A DNA stretch of 64,000 nucleotides from Falsiroseomonas ponticola (GCF_016805305.1 NZ_JAERQN010000001.1:558001-622000), one strand, 5' to 3'; numbered from the stretch's first letter, positions 42,298 to 50,803 are shown. Notes: generated by a model from the sequence alone, not told the origin. Program-made: numbers and translations.

Positions 42298-43121
42298 CAC
42301 GCGGCCTCCGCCCGCCGGGCGCGGGCCGTCTGCAGGGCGCGCACGCGGCGTTCCATCACGGCGCTGCGGGTGCGCGCCAGCACCACCGCGGCGAAGAGCA
42401 GCGTGAAGCCCAGCGCGTTGACCAGCAGCGGGTAGAGCAGGTCCACATGCATGCCTGGCGCGTCGATGCGGGTGACGGAGGCGGGCTGGTGCAGCGTGTT
42501 CCACCAATCGACGGAGAACTTCACGATCGGCACGTTCACCAGGCCGACCAGCGCCAGGATGGCGCCGGCGCGCGCGCCACGCTCCATGTCGTCGAAGGCG
42601 CGGACCAGCGCGGCGTGGCCGAGCCAGAGGAAGAACAGCACCAGCACGCTGGTCAGCCGCGCATCCCAGACCCACCAGGTGCCCCACATCGGCTTGCCCC
42701 AGAGGCTGCCGGTGGCCAGGCAGAGCGCGGTGACGGCGGCGCCGACCGGCGACAATTCCCGCGCCGTGAGGTCGGCCAGCGGATGCCGCCAGATCAGCGA
42801 CATGATGGAGAGGATCCCGAGCCCCGTGTAGCCGCCCATGGCCAGCCAAGCCATCGGCACATGGACGTGCATGATCCGCACCGTCTCCCCCTGCTGCCAA
42901 TCGGCGGGGGAGAGGAACAGGGCCCAGACGGCGCCGATCCCGGTCACCAGGATGGCGGCGGCCCAGAGCCAGGGCATCAGCGCATCCGTCAGCCGCAGGA
43001 AGCGGCCGGGGTTGGCGAAGCGATGCAGCGACCGTGCCCCGCCCGCGGTCGCGGGGGGGTCGTTACGGGGCGCGCCCGGCGGGGTTGGCCCCGCGGGCGG
43101 CGAAAGGGGTCTGGCGTCCAC
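42297..43121 (-). CDS. ccmC: Heme exporter protein CcmC
   Basis: A 274-residue inner-membrane protein with six helices. It shows the WWD signature in GKPMWGTWWVWDARLTSVLV and histidine-containing loops (RIMHVHVPMAWLA, WWNTLHQPASV). CcmC loads heme onto CcmE. The first 40 residues are Pro/Ala-rich and may be unconserved, so a later start is possible. ccmA and ccmB, normally upstream, are absent; the next upstream gene is on the other strand. Confidence 0.93.
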   Translation of the reverse strand: MDARPLSPPAGPTPPGAPRNDPPATAGGARSLHRFANPGRFLRLTDALMPWLWAAAILVTGIGAVWALFLSPADWQQGETVRIMHVHVPMAWLAMGGYTGLGILSIMSLIWRHPLADLTARELSPVGAAVTALCLATGSLWGKPMWGTWWVWDARLTSVLVLFFLWLGHAALVRAFDDMERGARAGAILALVGLVNVPIVKFSVDWWNTLHQPASVTRIDAPGMHVDLLYPLLVNALGFTLLFAAVVLARTRSAVMERRVRALQTARARRAEAA

Positions 43122-43219
43122 GCCCTTAGACTAGGGGTGCTTCGCGCCGGATTGAAGCCGGGGCCCGGGGGCGTTACGTCCCTTTCGTGCCCGCAGCGTC
43201 CCGAAGGACCATCCCGCCC

Positions 43220-43510
43220 ATGCTTTTCGCCATCTCCTGCACCGACAAGCCGGCCTCGCTCGCGCTGCGGATGGAAACCCGTCCCGCCCATCTGGAATAC
43301 TTGAAGCAGCACGCCGCCAGCTTCGTGCTGGTGGGGCCCGTGCTGGATCCCGAGGGCAAGCCCTGCGGCAGCCTGCTGGTGGTGGATGTGGCCGACCGCG
43401 CGGCGGCGGAAGCCTTCGCCGCCGGCGACCCCTATGCCAAGGCGGGGCTGTTCGAGAGCGTGGTCATCCGCCCCTTCCGCACCGTCTTCAAGGACGGGGT
43501 CGCGGCCTGA
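43220..43510 (+). CDS. YciI family protein
   Basis: A 96-residue protein of the YciI fold: MLFAISCTDKP at the start, then LVGPVLDPEGKPCGSLLVVD and AGDPYAKAGLFESVVIRPFR, which carry the conserved aspartate/histidine-type pocket region of the family. These small dimeric proteins are mostly uncharacterised, some acting as dehydrochlorinase-like or dioxygenase-like accessory domains. Its stop shares one base with the EVE gene's start, so the two are coupled. Confidence 0.88.
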   Translation: MLFAISCTDKPASLALRMETRPAHLEYLKQHAASFVLVGPVLDPEGKPCGSLLVVDVADRAAAEAFAAGDPYAKAGLFESVVIRPFRTVFKDGVAA

Positions 43511-43944
43511 TGAGCGGCCGGTCCCATTGGCTCGTGAAGTCGGAGCCTGACGCCTTCTCCTGGGACCAGCAGGTCGCCAACGGGGTCGAGCCCTGGACCG
43601 GCGTGCGCAACCACATGGCCAAGGCGAATCTCAAGGCCATGAAGAAGGGCGACCGGGCCTTCTTCTACCATTCCAACATCGGGAAGGAGATCGTGGGCGT
43701 GGTGGAGGTGGTGCGGGAGGCCTATCCCGACCCGACCGTCGCCCCCGACGACCCGAAGGGCGAATGGGTCTGCGTGGACATGAAGGCGCTGATGCCGCTC
43801 AAGACGCCCGTGACGCTGGCGGCGATCAAGGCGGAGCCGGCGCTGGCCGAGATCGCGCTGATCCGCATGTCCCGCCTTTCCGTCATGCCCATCACGCCGG
43901 AGCACTGGAAGACGCTGTGCAAGATGGGCGGGATCAAGGCGTGA
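43510..43944 (+). CDS. EVE domain-containing protein
   Basis: A 144-residue EVE (PUA-like fold) protein. HWLVKSEPDAFSWDQQ, GVRNHMAKANLKAMKKGD, FFYHSNIGKEIVGVVEVV and the C-terminal LIRMSRLSVMPITPEHW are all characteristic. EVE domains bind modified bases in DNA or RNA, as in thymocyte nuclear protein 1. It is coupled to the YciI gene in front and to a Rieske gene behind (GTGA overlap). Confidence 0.93.
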   Translation: MSGRSHWLVKSEPDAFSWDQQVANGVEPWTGVRNHMAKANLKAMKKGDRAFFYHSNIGKEIVGVVEVVREAYPDPTVAPDDPKGEWVCVDMKALMPLKTPVTLAAIKAEPALAEIALIRMSRLSVMPITPEHWKTLCKMGGIKA

Positions 43945-44303
43945 GCGAGGTTTCGGCGTCCGAACGCGTGCTCTGCCGGGTGGAGGACATCCCGGATGGC
44001 GAAAGCCGCGGCTTCGCGCCCGCGCCGGGGGCCTTCACGGGTCTCTTCGCGATCCGGCGGGGCGCCGCGGTGCTGGTCTATGTGAATTCCTGCCCGCATG
44101 TCGGCCTGCCGCTGGACCCCGCGCCGCACCGCTTCCTGGACGCGAAGCGGGCCCACATCGTCTGCTCCGCCCATGGCGCGCGCTTCCGGATCGAGGATGG
44201 CGAATGCTTCTCCGGCCCCTGCTACGGGGAGAGCCTGGAGGCCGTGCCGGTGCGGATCGACGGGGAAGGCCGGGTGATCGTGCCGGCGGAGGCGGGGCTG
44301 TAG
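43941..44303 (+). CDS. Rieske [2Fe-2S] domain protein
   Basis: A 120-residue single-domain Rieske ferredoxin-like protein. The cluster ligands are C51-x-H53 in NSCPHVGLPLD and C75-x2-H78 in IVCSAHGARF. It probably serves as a small soluble electron carrier, or as the electron-transfer partner of an oxygenase not encoded here. GTG start overlapping the EVE gene stop. Confidence 0.88.
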   Translation: MSEVSASERVLCRVEDIPDGESRGFAPAPGAFTGLFAIRRGAAVLVYVNSCPHVGLPLDPAPHRFLDAKRAHIVCSAHGARFRIEDGECFSGPCYGESLEAVPVRIDGEGRVIVPAEAGL

Positions 44304-44308
44304 CGTTC

Positions 44309-44346
44309 GGCTCGCCTGATCCCATATGATGGGCTCGGCTGATCCC
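44309..44346 (+). promoter_or_regulatory. Direct-repeat operator-like element before the RES/Xre toxin-antitoxin genes
   Basis: GGCTCGCCTGATCCC (44309-44323) and GGCTCGGCTGATCCC (44332-44346) differ at one base and are offset by 23 bases, about two helical turns. They flank ATATGAT, a possible -10 element, and lie just before the antitoxin ATG at 44362. Autoregulation by the antitoxin or the antitoxin-toxin complex is likely. Confidence 0.5.
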
Positions 44347-44361
44347 GGAGCCCCGCCCGCC

Positions 44362-44811
44362 ATGTATCCCGTCGAGGTCGCCAAGGTCGCCGCCGCGCTG
44401 GGCGGCAGCCGCACGCTGCGCACCGAGGTGCGGTCACTCGGGGAACTGACGGAGGCGGTGGAGCAGGGATTCCCGCGCGGCGTGGTGCGTGCGCTGGCCA
44501 GCGCCGTGGTGCCGGGCGGGGACAGGGGCTCCACGTTGCGGCGCCAGGTGGAGGCGCTTGTCGCCTCCCCCGCCACGCTCAAGCGCAGCCCCCGGCTTTC
44601 CGCCGCGGCCAGCGAGCGGGCCGAGCGCCTCGCCCGCGTCGCCGCGCTGGCCACCCAGGCGCTGGGGGAGGCGGCGGAGGCCAAGGCCTGGCTGACGGAG
44701 CCCCACCCCCTGCTCGGCAACCGCCCGCCGATCGAGGTCGCGGCGACGGATCTCGGCGCGCGGCAGGTGGAGCGCATGCTGGTCAACATCGAATACGGGC
44801 TGCCGGCGTAG
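44362..44811 (+). CDS. Antitoxin with Xre/MbcA/ParS-type toxin-binding domain
   Basis: A 149-residue protein. SRTLRTEVRSLGELTEAVEQ then GFPRGVVRALA is the N-terminal helical DNA-binding part of RES-associated Xre antitoxins; WLTEPHPLLGNRPPIEVAAT then ARQVERMLVNIEYGLPA is the MbcA/ParS toxin-binding domain that plugs the RES active site. The ATG at 44362 is preferred over 44326 because the conserved sequence begins there and the upstream ATG would put the operator repeats inside the gene. The toxin follows after seven bases. Confidence 0.9.
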   Translation: MYPVEVAKVAAALGGSRTLRTEVRSLGELTEAVEQGFPRGVVRALASAVVPGGDRGSTLRRQVEALVASPATLKRSPRLSAAASERAERLARVAALATQALGEAAEAKAWLTEPHPLLGNRPPIEVAATDLGARQVERMLVNIEYGLPA

Positions 44812-44818
44812 CACCCGC

Positions 44819-45310
44819 GTGAAGGTCTATCGCCTCGGCACCGCGCAGCACCCTGTCTGGGATGGGCTGGGCGCCGCGCTGCATGGCGGCCGCTGGAACC
44901 CGCCGGGCCGGCCGGTGATCTATGCCGCCGCGACGCTGTCGCTCGCCATGCTGGAACGGCTCGCGCAGCGCCGGAACCTCGGCGGCACGCTGCTGGTGGA
45001 AGCGGAGGTGCCGGACGACCTGGCGATGGAGGATCTCTGCGCCGCGCCGCCGACCGGCTGGCGCAGCCCCGGCAGCCCGGAGGCCGTGGCCGCCGGCGCC
45101 GCCTGGCTGGCGCGGGCGCGCACAGCGCTGCTGCGCGTGCCCTCCGCCCTGGTACCGCGGGAGGCCAACATCGTCATCAACCCCGCCCATCCCGATGCCG
45201 CGCGGATCGTCCCCGGCCCGGTGGGACCGCTGGACTGGGACCCGCGCCTGTTCGGGATTCCCGCCCCCGCCACCGTTCCGCCGCCATCGCCACGCGGCCG
45301 CCGCGCCTGA
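44819..45310 (+). CDS. RES family toxin (NAD+ phosphorylase type)
   Basis: A 163-residue RES-domain protein. The conserved residues are present: R5 in VYRLG, GGRWN (23-27), Y35 in VIYAAATLSLAMLERL and E46, plus the late NIVINPAHPDA block. Characterised RES toxins (MbcT and relatives) degrade NAD+ and stop growth until neutralised by the Xre-type antitoxin encoded directly upstream. GTG start. The last 25 residues (Pro/Arg-rich) extend beyond the usual domain. A typical complete pair. Confidence 0.92.
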   Translation: MKVYRLGTAQHPVWDGLGAALHGGRWNPPGRPVIYAAATLSLAMLERLAQRRNLGGTLLVEAEVPDDLAMEDLCAAPPTGWRSPGSPEAVAAGAAWLARARTALLRVPSALVPREANIVINPAHPDAARIVPGPVGPLDWDPRLFGIPAPATVPPPSPRGRRA

Positions 45311-45407
45311 CCTGAAAACACCTTGGGCGCGCCCAAGGGCCGACACGGGGCATGCCCATCCTCCGTCCTGCGCCAGACATCACGGCGCAACCTGAAGGAT
45401 GGATCCG

Positions 45408-45710
45408 ATGCGTTCCCTCTCCCGCCTGCCCCTCGCCGCCACGCTGATCCTGATCGGCGCGGTCCCCGCCTTCGCCCAAGGCACGAGCGGCAGCGTCACC
45501 TCCACCGCCCCCGTGACCTCCACCCGCCCCGCCGCGGTGGCGCCCGCCGCGCCGGCGCAGCGCCCCGCGCAGGCGGCGACGCCGGCGAACCCGGGCGGCA
45601 GCGTGCAGGCCACCACCCCCGCGGCGCGCCCCGCCACGCAGGGCCAGCAGGCCCAGCCCGCCCGCCCGGCCACGCCCGCCGCCCCGCAGGCGCCGCGCGC
45701 GACGAACTGA
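45408..45710 (+). CDS. Small secreted Pro/Ala/Thr-rich protein
   Basis: A 100-residue protein with a clear signal peptide (RLPLAATLILIGAVPAFAQG) and a low-complexity mature region of Ala, Pro, Thr and Gln, probably disordered in the periplasm. No family recognised. GAAGGA lies just upstream of the ATG at 45408, so that start is preferred over ATG at 45399. A strong terminator follows. Confidence 0.65.
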   Translation: MRSLSRLPLAATLILIGAVPAFAQGTSGSVTSTAPVTSTRPAAVAPAAPAQRPAQAATPANPGGSVQATTPAARPATQGQQAQPARPATPAAPQAPRATN

Positions 45711-45746
45711 CAGCCGGATTACCGCTTCCCTCTCTCCCCAACTCGG

Positions 45747-45790
45747 CCGCCGTCCCCCTCGGGGGCGGCGGTCCTTTCCGTTTTCCGTCC
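45747..45790 (+). terminator. Rho-independent terminator
   Basis: CCGCCG-T-CCCCC pairs with GGGGGCGGCGG (45747-45771, one bulged T), followed by T-rich sequence TCCTTTCCGTTTT. It lies 36 bases after the small secreted protein gene and before acsA. Confidence 0.75.
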
Positions 45791-45904
45791 CATTCGTTAC
45801 CGATTTCCGCTGCACCGCAGCGCCGGTTGACGCATATCAAGGGGCGTGGCCCATTCGGCCGCTAGGAACCCGCCGCAAGGCCGGAACAAGGTTTGGGGAC
45901 GCCC

Positions 45905-47845
45905 ATGTCTGATGCATTGATCGCCGTGAAGCCCGAGATCGCCGCGCGCGCCCATGTGGACGCGGCCAGGTACAAGGCGATGTACGACGCCGCCTCGGCC
46001 GACCCCGACGCCTTCTGGGCCGCGGAATCCAAGCGCGTCGCCTGGATGAAGCCGCCGACGATCATCAAGAACGTCGATTTCGGCGGGACCTCCGGCAAGG
46101 TCTCCATCAAGTGGTTCGAGGACGGCGTCCTCAACGTGACGGAATCCTGCCTCGACCGGCACCTGGCCACGCGGGGCGACCAGGTGGCGATCATCTGGGA
46201 AGGCGACGACCCCAAGGCCGATGCCAAGGTCACCTACAAGGAGCTGCACGCCCGCGTCTGCCAGCTGGCCAACGCGATGCGCGGCATGGGCGTGAAGAAG
46301 GGCGACCGCGTCTGCATCTACCTGCCGATGATCGTGGAGGCCGCGGTCGCCATGCTGGCCTGCGCCCGCATCGGCGCCGTCCACTCCATCGTCTTCGGCG
46401 GCTTCTCCCCCGACAGCCTGGCATCCCGCATCCAGGACAGCGAATGCACGGTGCTGCTGACGGCCGATGAGGGCCGGCGCGGCGGCCGCAAGGTGCCGCT
46501 GAAGGTGAATGCGGATGAGGCGCTGAAGACCTGCCCCTCCATCCGGCACGTCATCGTCGCCAAGAACACCGGCGGCAACGTCGCCATGCAGGAAGGCCGC
46601 GACGTCTGGTGGCACGAGGCCTGCGACAGCCAGCCGACCACCGCGGCGCCGGAGCCGATGGGCGCGGAGGATCCGCTCTTCATCCTCTATACCAGCGGTT
46701 CGACGGGCAAGCCGAAGGGCGTGCTGCACACGACGGGCGGCTACCTCGTCTGGGCGTCCTTCACGCACCAGAACGTCTTCGACTACCGCGACGGCGAGAT
46801 CTACTGGTGCACGGCCGATGTCGGCTGGGTCACGGGCCACACCTACATCGTCTATGGCCCGCTCGCGAATGGCGCGACCACGCTGATGTTCGAGGGCGTG
46901 CCCAACTACCCCACTGTCTCCCGCTTCTGGGAGGTGATCGACAAGCACCAGGTCAACATCTTCTACACCGCGCCGACCGCGATCCGCGCCCTGATGCGCG
47001 ACGGCGAGGCGCCGGTGAAGAAGACCAGCCGCGCATCCCTGCGCATCCTCGGTTCCGTGGGCGAGCCGATCAATCCCGAAGCCTGGCTCTGGTACTATCG
47101 CAACGTGGGCGACGAACGCTGCCCGATCGTCGATACCTGGTGGCAGACGGAAACGGGCGGCATCCTGATCTCGCCCCTGCCCGGCGCCGTCGCGCAGAAG
47201 CCGGGCTCCGCGACGCTGCCGCTGCCCGGCGTGAAGCCCGCGCTGGTGGACAATGACGGCAACCCGCTGGAAGGCGCGACCGAGGGCAACCTGGTGCTGC
47301 TGGATAGCTGGCCCGGCCAGATGCGCACGGTCTATGGCGACCATGAGCGCTTCCAGCAGACCTACTTCTCCACCTTCAAGGGCACCTACTTCACCGGCGA
47401 CGGCGCGCGGCGCGATGCCGATGGCTACTACTGGATCACGGGACGGGTGGATGACGTCATCAACGTCGCCGGCCACCGCATGGGCACGGCCGAGATCGAG
47501 AGCGCGCTGGTCGCCCATCCCAAGGTGGCGGAGGCCGCGGTCGTCGGCATGCCGCATGAGATCAAGGGCCAGGGCATCTACGCCTATGTCACGCTGAAGG
47601 CCGGCGAGGAGCCGACCGAGGCGCTGCGGAAGGAACTCGTCGCCTGGGTCCGCAAGGAGATCGGCCCCATCGCCAGCCCCGACGCCATCCAATGGGCGCC
47701 AGGCCTGCCCAAGACGCGGTCGGGCAAGATCATGCGCCGCATCCTCCGCAAGATCGCGGCGAATGAGACGGATGCGCTGGGGGATACGTCCACCCTGGCG
47801 GACCCGGCGGTGGTGCAGGAACTCGTCGACAACCGGGTTGGGTGA
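45905..47845 (+). CDS. acsA: Acetyl-CoA synthetase
   Basis: A 646-residue AMP-forming ligase converting acetate, ATP and CoA into acetyl-CoA. Key blocks are [20 protein letters not shown] (P-loop), [33 protein letters not shown] and [20 protein letters not shown], and the C-terminal [13 protein letters not shown], whose lysine is the usual acetylation switch. Full length for Acs (about 650). The ATG at 45905 (MSDALIAV) is used. The gene stands alone and ends before a two-hairpin repeat. Confidence 0.97.
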   Translation: MSDALIAVKPEIAARAHVDAARYKAMYDAASADPDAFWAAESKRVAWMKPPTIIKNVDFGGTSGKVSIKWFEDGVLNVTESCLDRHLATRGDQVAIIWEGDDPKADAKVTYKELHARVCQLANAMRGMGVKKGDRVCIYLPMIVEAAVAMLACARIGAVHSIVFGGFSPDSLASRIQDSECTVLLTADEGRRGGRKVPLKVNADEALKTCPSIRHVIVAKNTGGNVAMQEGRDVWWHEACDSQPTTAAPEPMGAEDPLFILYTSGSTGKPKGVLHTTGGYLVWASFTHQNVFDYRDGEIYWCTADVGWVTGHTYIVYGPLANGATTLMFEGVPNYPTVSRFWEVIDKHQVNIFYTAPTAIRALMRDGEAPVKKTSRASLRILGSVGEPINPEAWLWYYRNVGDERCPIVDTWWQTETGGILISPLPGAVAQKPGSATLPLPGVKPALVDNDGNPLEGATEGNLVLLDSWPGQMRTVYGDHERFQQTYFSTFKGTYFTGDGARRDADGYYWITGRVDDVINVAGHRMGTAEIESALVAHPKVAEAAVVGMPHEIKGQGIYAYVTLKAGEEPTEALRKELVAWVRKEIGPIASPDAIQWAPGLPKTRSGKIMRRILRKIAANETDALGDTSTLADPAVVQELVDNRVG

Positions 47846-47847
47846 TT

Positions 47848-47903
47848 CCGGGGAAGGCGCTGCCTTCCCCGGACCCCTACCGCCAGGGGCGAGACGCCCC
47901 TGG
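47848..47903. repeat. Two-hairpin repeat (copy A) after acsA
   Basis: CCGGGGAAGGC-GCT-GCCTTCCCCGG (47848-47872) is a perfect 11-bp stem. CCAGGGGC-GAGAC-GCCCCTGG (47883-47903) is the second stem. It begins three bases after the acsA stop and may act as a terminator despite lacking a T-run. A near-identical copy B at 53649 differs by paired changes in the second stem. Confidence 0.8.
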
Positions 47904-47982
47904 ACCGTCGGCAGACGCGGGCGAGGGGGGTAGCGTCCCGCCCCTCGCCATGGATACCTGTGCGCAACACAGGAGCCTCCCC

Positions 47983-48813
47983 ATGGACCAGCAGCCTTCG
48001 CCCCTCCCCGCCGATTTCCAGTCCCGCTATGGCGGCGCCGCCCCGGCGGTGGAGCCGCCGGTGAATGCGGTGCTGGAGACGATGCTCGGCCACCGCTCCG
48101 TCCGCGCCTATCTGCCCGATGCGCTGGCGCCGGGGGTGCTGGAGACGCTGGTCGCCGCGGCGCAATCGGCGCCGACTTCCTCGAATCTCCAGGCTTGGTC
48201 GGTGGTCGCGGTGCAGGATCCCGATCGGAAGGGGCGGCTCGCGGACCTATCCAACAGCCAGCGCTTCATCCGCCAGGCGCCGCTGTTCCTGTGCTGGGTC
48301 GCGGACCTCTCGCGCCTGACGCGGCTGGGGGAGGCGCATCAGCGCAGGCTGGAGGGTCTCGACTACCTCGAGAGCTTCATGGTGGCGCTGGTCGATGCCG
48401 CGCTGGCCGCGCAGAACTGCGTGGTGGCGGCGGAGAGCCTCGGGCTTGGCACCGTCTATGTCGGCGCGCTGCGGCATCATCCGGAGAAGGTAGCGGCGGA
48501 GCTGGCCCTGCCGCCGAATGCCTTCGCCGCCTTCGGACTCGCGGTCGGCCATCCGGACCCCGCCGTGCCGGGCGCCGTCAAGCCGCGCCTGCCGCAATCC
48601 CTGGTGCTGCATCGGGAGCAGTATGGGATTGCGGATGAGAGCGCGGCGATCGCGGGCTATGACAAGGCGCTCGGCGATTTCTCGCAGGCGGTCGGCATGG
48701 GCAAGCAGGACTGGACGCAGCGCATGATAAGCCGCGTCGGCACCGCCGCCGCCCTGTCCGGCCGCGACCGCATGCGCGAGGCGCTCACGGCGTTGGGTTT
48801 TGGATTGAAGTAA
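47983..48813 (+). CDS. NADPH-dependent oxidoreductase, nitroreductase family (NfsA/Frp-like)
   Basis: A 276-residue flavoprotein. LGHRSVRAYLPDALAPGVLE, AAQSAPTSSNLQAWSVVAVQ and SLGLGTVYVGALRHHPEKVA are FMN-binding and dimer elements of the NfsA/Frp group, which transfer electrons from NADPH to nitro compounds, quinones or flavins. The C-terminal extension with RISRVGTAA-like sequence fits NfsA. The ATG at 47983 has AGGAG seven bases upstream. It converges on the GntR gene across a hairpin repeat. Confidence 0.88.
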   Translation: MDQQPSPLPADFQSRYGGAAPAVEPPVNAVLETMLGHRSVRAYLPDALAPGVLETLVAAAQSAPTSSNLQAWSVVAVQDPDRKGRLADLSNSQRFIRQAPLFLCWVADLSRLTRLGEAHQRRLEGLDYLESFMVALVDAALAAQNCVVAAESLGLGTVYVGALRHHPEKVAAELALPPNAFAAFGLAVGHPDPAVPGAVKPRLPQSLVLHREQYGIADESAAIAGYDKALGDFSQAVGMGKQDWTQRMISRVGTAAALSGRDRMREALTALGFGLK

Positions 48814-48818
48814 CCGCG

Positions 48819-48869
48819 GTCCAGGGTCCCGCTGGACCCTGGCGGGGGTGCAGGGGGCAGAGCCCCCTG
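48819..48869. repeat. Two-hairpin repeat between convergent genes
   Basis: CCAGGGTCC-CGCT-GGACCCTGG (48821-48842) and CAGGGGGC-AGA-GCCCCCTG (48851-48869). The linker CGGGGGTG resembles the minus-strand linker of the stems at 24667-24718, so the two are copies of one element type. Located between the stops of the nitroreductase and GntR genes, it probably acts as a bidirectional terminator. Confidence 0.75.
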
Positions 48870-48872
48870 CGT

Positions 48873-49652
48873 TCACAGTGTCGCCCTTCCCGCGATCTCG
48901 AACCGGTTCGCCGGCTGCACCAGCCGCGAAAACGTCATCGCCTGTCCTTCCGTGAAGGTCGTGCGCTGGATCACCAGGCAAGGCTGGTCCCGTTTCACCG
49001 CCAGCAGCTTCGCGAGCCCCGGGTCGGGCAGGATGGCCGTGATGGATTGCTCCATGGCCGTCGCGTTCCCCGCACGGATCAGGTGGGCGAAGGTCGTTTC
49101 CGTCGTGTAGTCGCGATCGAGGTAGCCGGGCGCGTAGCCCGGGCGGAGCCAGCGTTCCTCCTGCTGGATCGGCGCCCCGTCGCCGAGGTGGAGGATGGCG
49201 CTGTGCGGCATGGGCGCGCCTGGCGGCAGCAGCAGCGCCGCGGCCGCTTCCGGCGGCGCGGGCGAGATGCCGAGGCGCAGCACGCGGCAGGTCCAGGCCA
49301 TGCCGCGGGCGGCGATCTCGTCGGCGATGTCGTGGATGGTCATCAGCCCGAAGCGCGGCCGGGCGCGGGCGACGAAGGTGCCTACCCCCTGCACCTTCCG
49401 CAGCAGCCCTTCCTGGGCGAGTTCCGCGAAGGCGCGGTTCACCGTGATGCGGCTGACGCCGAGTTCCGGCCCCAGCGCGTTCTCCGACGGGATCTTCGTG
49501 TCCGGCGGCCATTCCCCGTTGAGGATGCGTCGCCGGACGTAGTCCTTCACCGCCGCGTATCGTGGCTGCGGCTCCGCCGCATGGCGCGGCTGCGGCTCCG
49601 CCGCATGGCGCGGCTGCGGCTCCGCCGCGTGGCGCGGCTGCGCATCATTCAT
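48873..49652 (-). CDS. GntR family regulator, HutC type
   Basis: A 259-residue regulator. The winged helix lies near residues 33-95 (YVRRRILNGEWPPDTKIPSE, then ELGVSRITVNRAFAELAQEG). The C-terminal UTRA ligand domain follows (QQEERWLRPGYAPGYLDRDY, QPCLVIQRTTFTEGQAMTFS). HutC-type proteins sense small metabolites such as urocanate. The first 33 residues are a 24-base tandem repeat encoding AEPQPRHA units, so the true start may be variable. Its ATG overlaps the oxygenase stop; it probably controls that gene and the divergent amino-acid ABC transporter. Confidence 0.88.
   Translation of the reverse strand: MNDAQPRHAAEPQPRHAAEPQPRHAAEPQPRYAAVKDYVRRRILNGEWPPDTKIPSENALGPELGVSRITVNRAFAELAQEGLLRKVQGVGTFVARARPRFGLMTIHDIADEIAARGMAWTCRVLRLGISPAPPEAAAALLLPPGAPMPHSAILHLGDGAPIQQEERWLRPGYAPGYLDRDYTTETTFAHLIRAGNATAMEQSITAILPDPGLAKLLAVKRDQPCLVIQRTTFTEGQAMTFSRLVQPANRFEIAGRATL
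49564..49641. repeat. 24-base coding tandem repeat in the GntR gene
   Basis: Units at 49564-49587, 49588-49611 and 49612-49635 (the last with one A-to-G change) plus a partial fourth. Read on the minus strand they encode repeated AEPQPRHA at the regulator's N-terminus. Unit length is a multiple of three, so copy-number change keeps the frame. Confidence 0.85.
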
Positions 49653-50605
49653 GCCTGCTTGCGGTAGGCGAAGGCCTGGGCGAAGCGGCCGAGGATGTGT
49701 TCCCCGCAGGTCGTCGGCGGATAGTGCGGGTCGGTCGCGCCCAATGCGCGCGGATCGACGGGCGCCGAGAAATCGGGGTCGTAGAAGGTGGCGATGGACA
49801 TGCGTTCGTGGCCGCTGCGGTTCACCACGCGGTGCGGCGTGCTGGCGAAGCGGTCATTGCTCCAGCGGCCGAGCAGGTCGCCGACATTCACCACCAGCGT
49901 GCCCGGCAGGGGCGGGGCGGGAATCCAGGCGCCGGTCTGGCGTTCCCGCACCTCGAGGCCCCCGCTGTCATCCTGCCAGAGCAGGGTGATGCAGCCGAAA
50001 TCGGTGTGGGGCGCGACGCCGAAGCCATCCGTGTCGTCCGGTGCCTGCGGCGGGTAGAAGATCGCCTGGGTCCGCTGCAGCGGGGTCTTGTAGTGCGGCG
50101 CGAAGAAGTCGCGGTCGAGCCCGAGGCTCAAGGCGACGGCGCGCAGCAGCTTCGCCCCGCAGGCGCCGATGGCGTCGAAATAGGCTTCCATGGCCGGGGC
50201 CAGTTCAGGCACCTCGGCCGGCCAGTTGTTGGGGCCGCGCAGCTTCTCCCCGGCCAGGACGGTCGGGTGGTCGGCCGGCAGGTCGAGCCCGATGGAGAAG
50301 AACTCCTTCAGGTCGGGCTTCTTCGCGCCTTCCATGACGGCGCCGCCGGCGGCGTGCCAGCCGCGATGGATCAGGTTCGCCTTGGTGCGCATCTTCACCT
50401 CCTGCGGCAGCAGGAAGAAGCGGCGCGCGGCGGCCATGGCGGCGGCGATCGTTGCCTCCGGCACGCCGTGGTTGCGCACGTAGAAGAAGCCCGGGCCCGT
50501 GCAGGCGGCGTTGATGGCGGCGGCCACCGCCGCCTCCCCGCCCGCGCTGTCGAGCGGCGTCAGGTCGATGACCGGAAGGCTGCTGTTTCCAAGCTGGTGC
50601 GTCAT
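49649..50605 (-). CDS. Isopenicillin N synthase family 2-oxoglutarate/Fe(II) oxygenase
   Basis: A 318-residue double-stranded beta-helix dioxygenase. Iron ligands are H200 and D202 in VAPHTDFGCITLLWQD and H258 in RFASTPHRVVNRSG; the R268-x-S270 pair binds 2-oxoglutarate. The N-terminal half has GPGFFYVRNHGVPE and FFLLPQEVKM, typical of the non-haem dioxygenase N-domain. The substrate is unknown; linkage to a HutC regulator and an amino-acid ABC transporter suggests an amino-acid-like compound. The ATG at 50605 is chosen at MTHQLGN. Confidence 0.9.
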   Translation of the reverse strand: MTHQLGNSSLPVIDLTPLDSAGGEAAVAAAINAACTGPGFFYVRNHGVPEATIAAAMAAARRFFLLPQEVKMRTKANLIHRGWHAAGGAVMEGAKKPDLKEFFSIGLDLPADHPTVLAGEKLRGPNNWPAEVPELAPAMEAYFDAIGACGAKLLRAVALSLGLDRDFFAPHYKTPLQRTQAIFYPPQAPDDTDGFGVAPHTDFGCITLLWQDDSGGLEVRERQTGAWIPAPPLPGTLVVNVGDLLGRWSNDRFASTPHRVVNRSGHERMSIATFYDPDFSAPVDPRALGATDPHYPPTTCGEHILGRFAQAFAYRKQA

Positions 50606-50657
50606 GGTGCAAGCTCCCGCCAAGGTTGGGCTTGATACGCAGGGAAGGCGACCCTAC

Positions 50658-50667
50658 GGTCATGACC
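50658..50667. promoter_or_regulatory. Perfect palindrome GGTCATGACC, possible GntR operator
   Basis: A 10-base perfect palindrome followed by the related TGTCATGTCA (50669-50678), located between the divergent oxygenase and ABC transporter genes. HutC/GntR proteins often bind short GT-N-AC palindromes, so this is a candidate operator. Confidence 0.4.
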
Positions 50668-50680
50668 TGTCATGTCAAGC

Positions 50681-50726
50681 AGCCCCGTGCAGACGGGGCT
50701 GCAACCAGCCCCGCGCAGACGGGGCG
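50681..50726. repeat. Tandem hairpin pair in the ABC transporter leader
   Basis: AGCCCCGT-GCAG-ACGGGGCT (50681-50700) is a perfect 8-bp stem. A second copy at 50707-50725 (GCCCCG ... CGGGGC, same GCAG core) lies 26 bases on. They are in the untranslated leader of the binding-protein gene at 50804 and could affect its RNA or mark a repeat expansion. Confidence 0.6.
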
Positions 50727-50803
50727 TGACGCAGACGAACGGGGAAGACGCCGGCACGGCCCGGACGGTATTCACAGGCGGCCGAATGGCCCAGGAGACG
50801 ATG

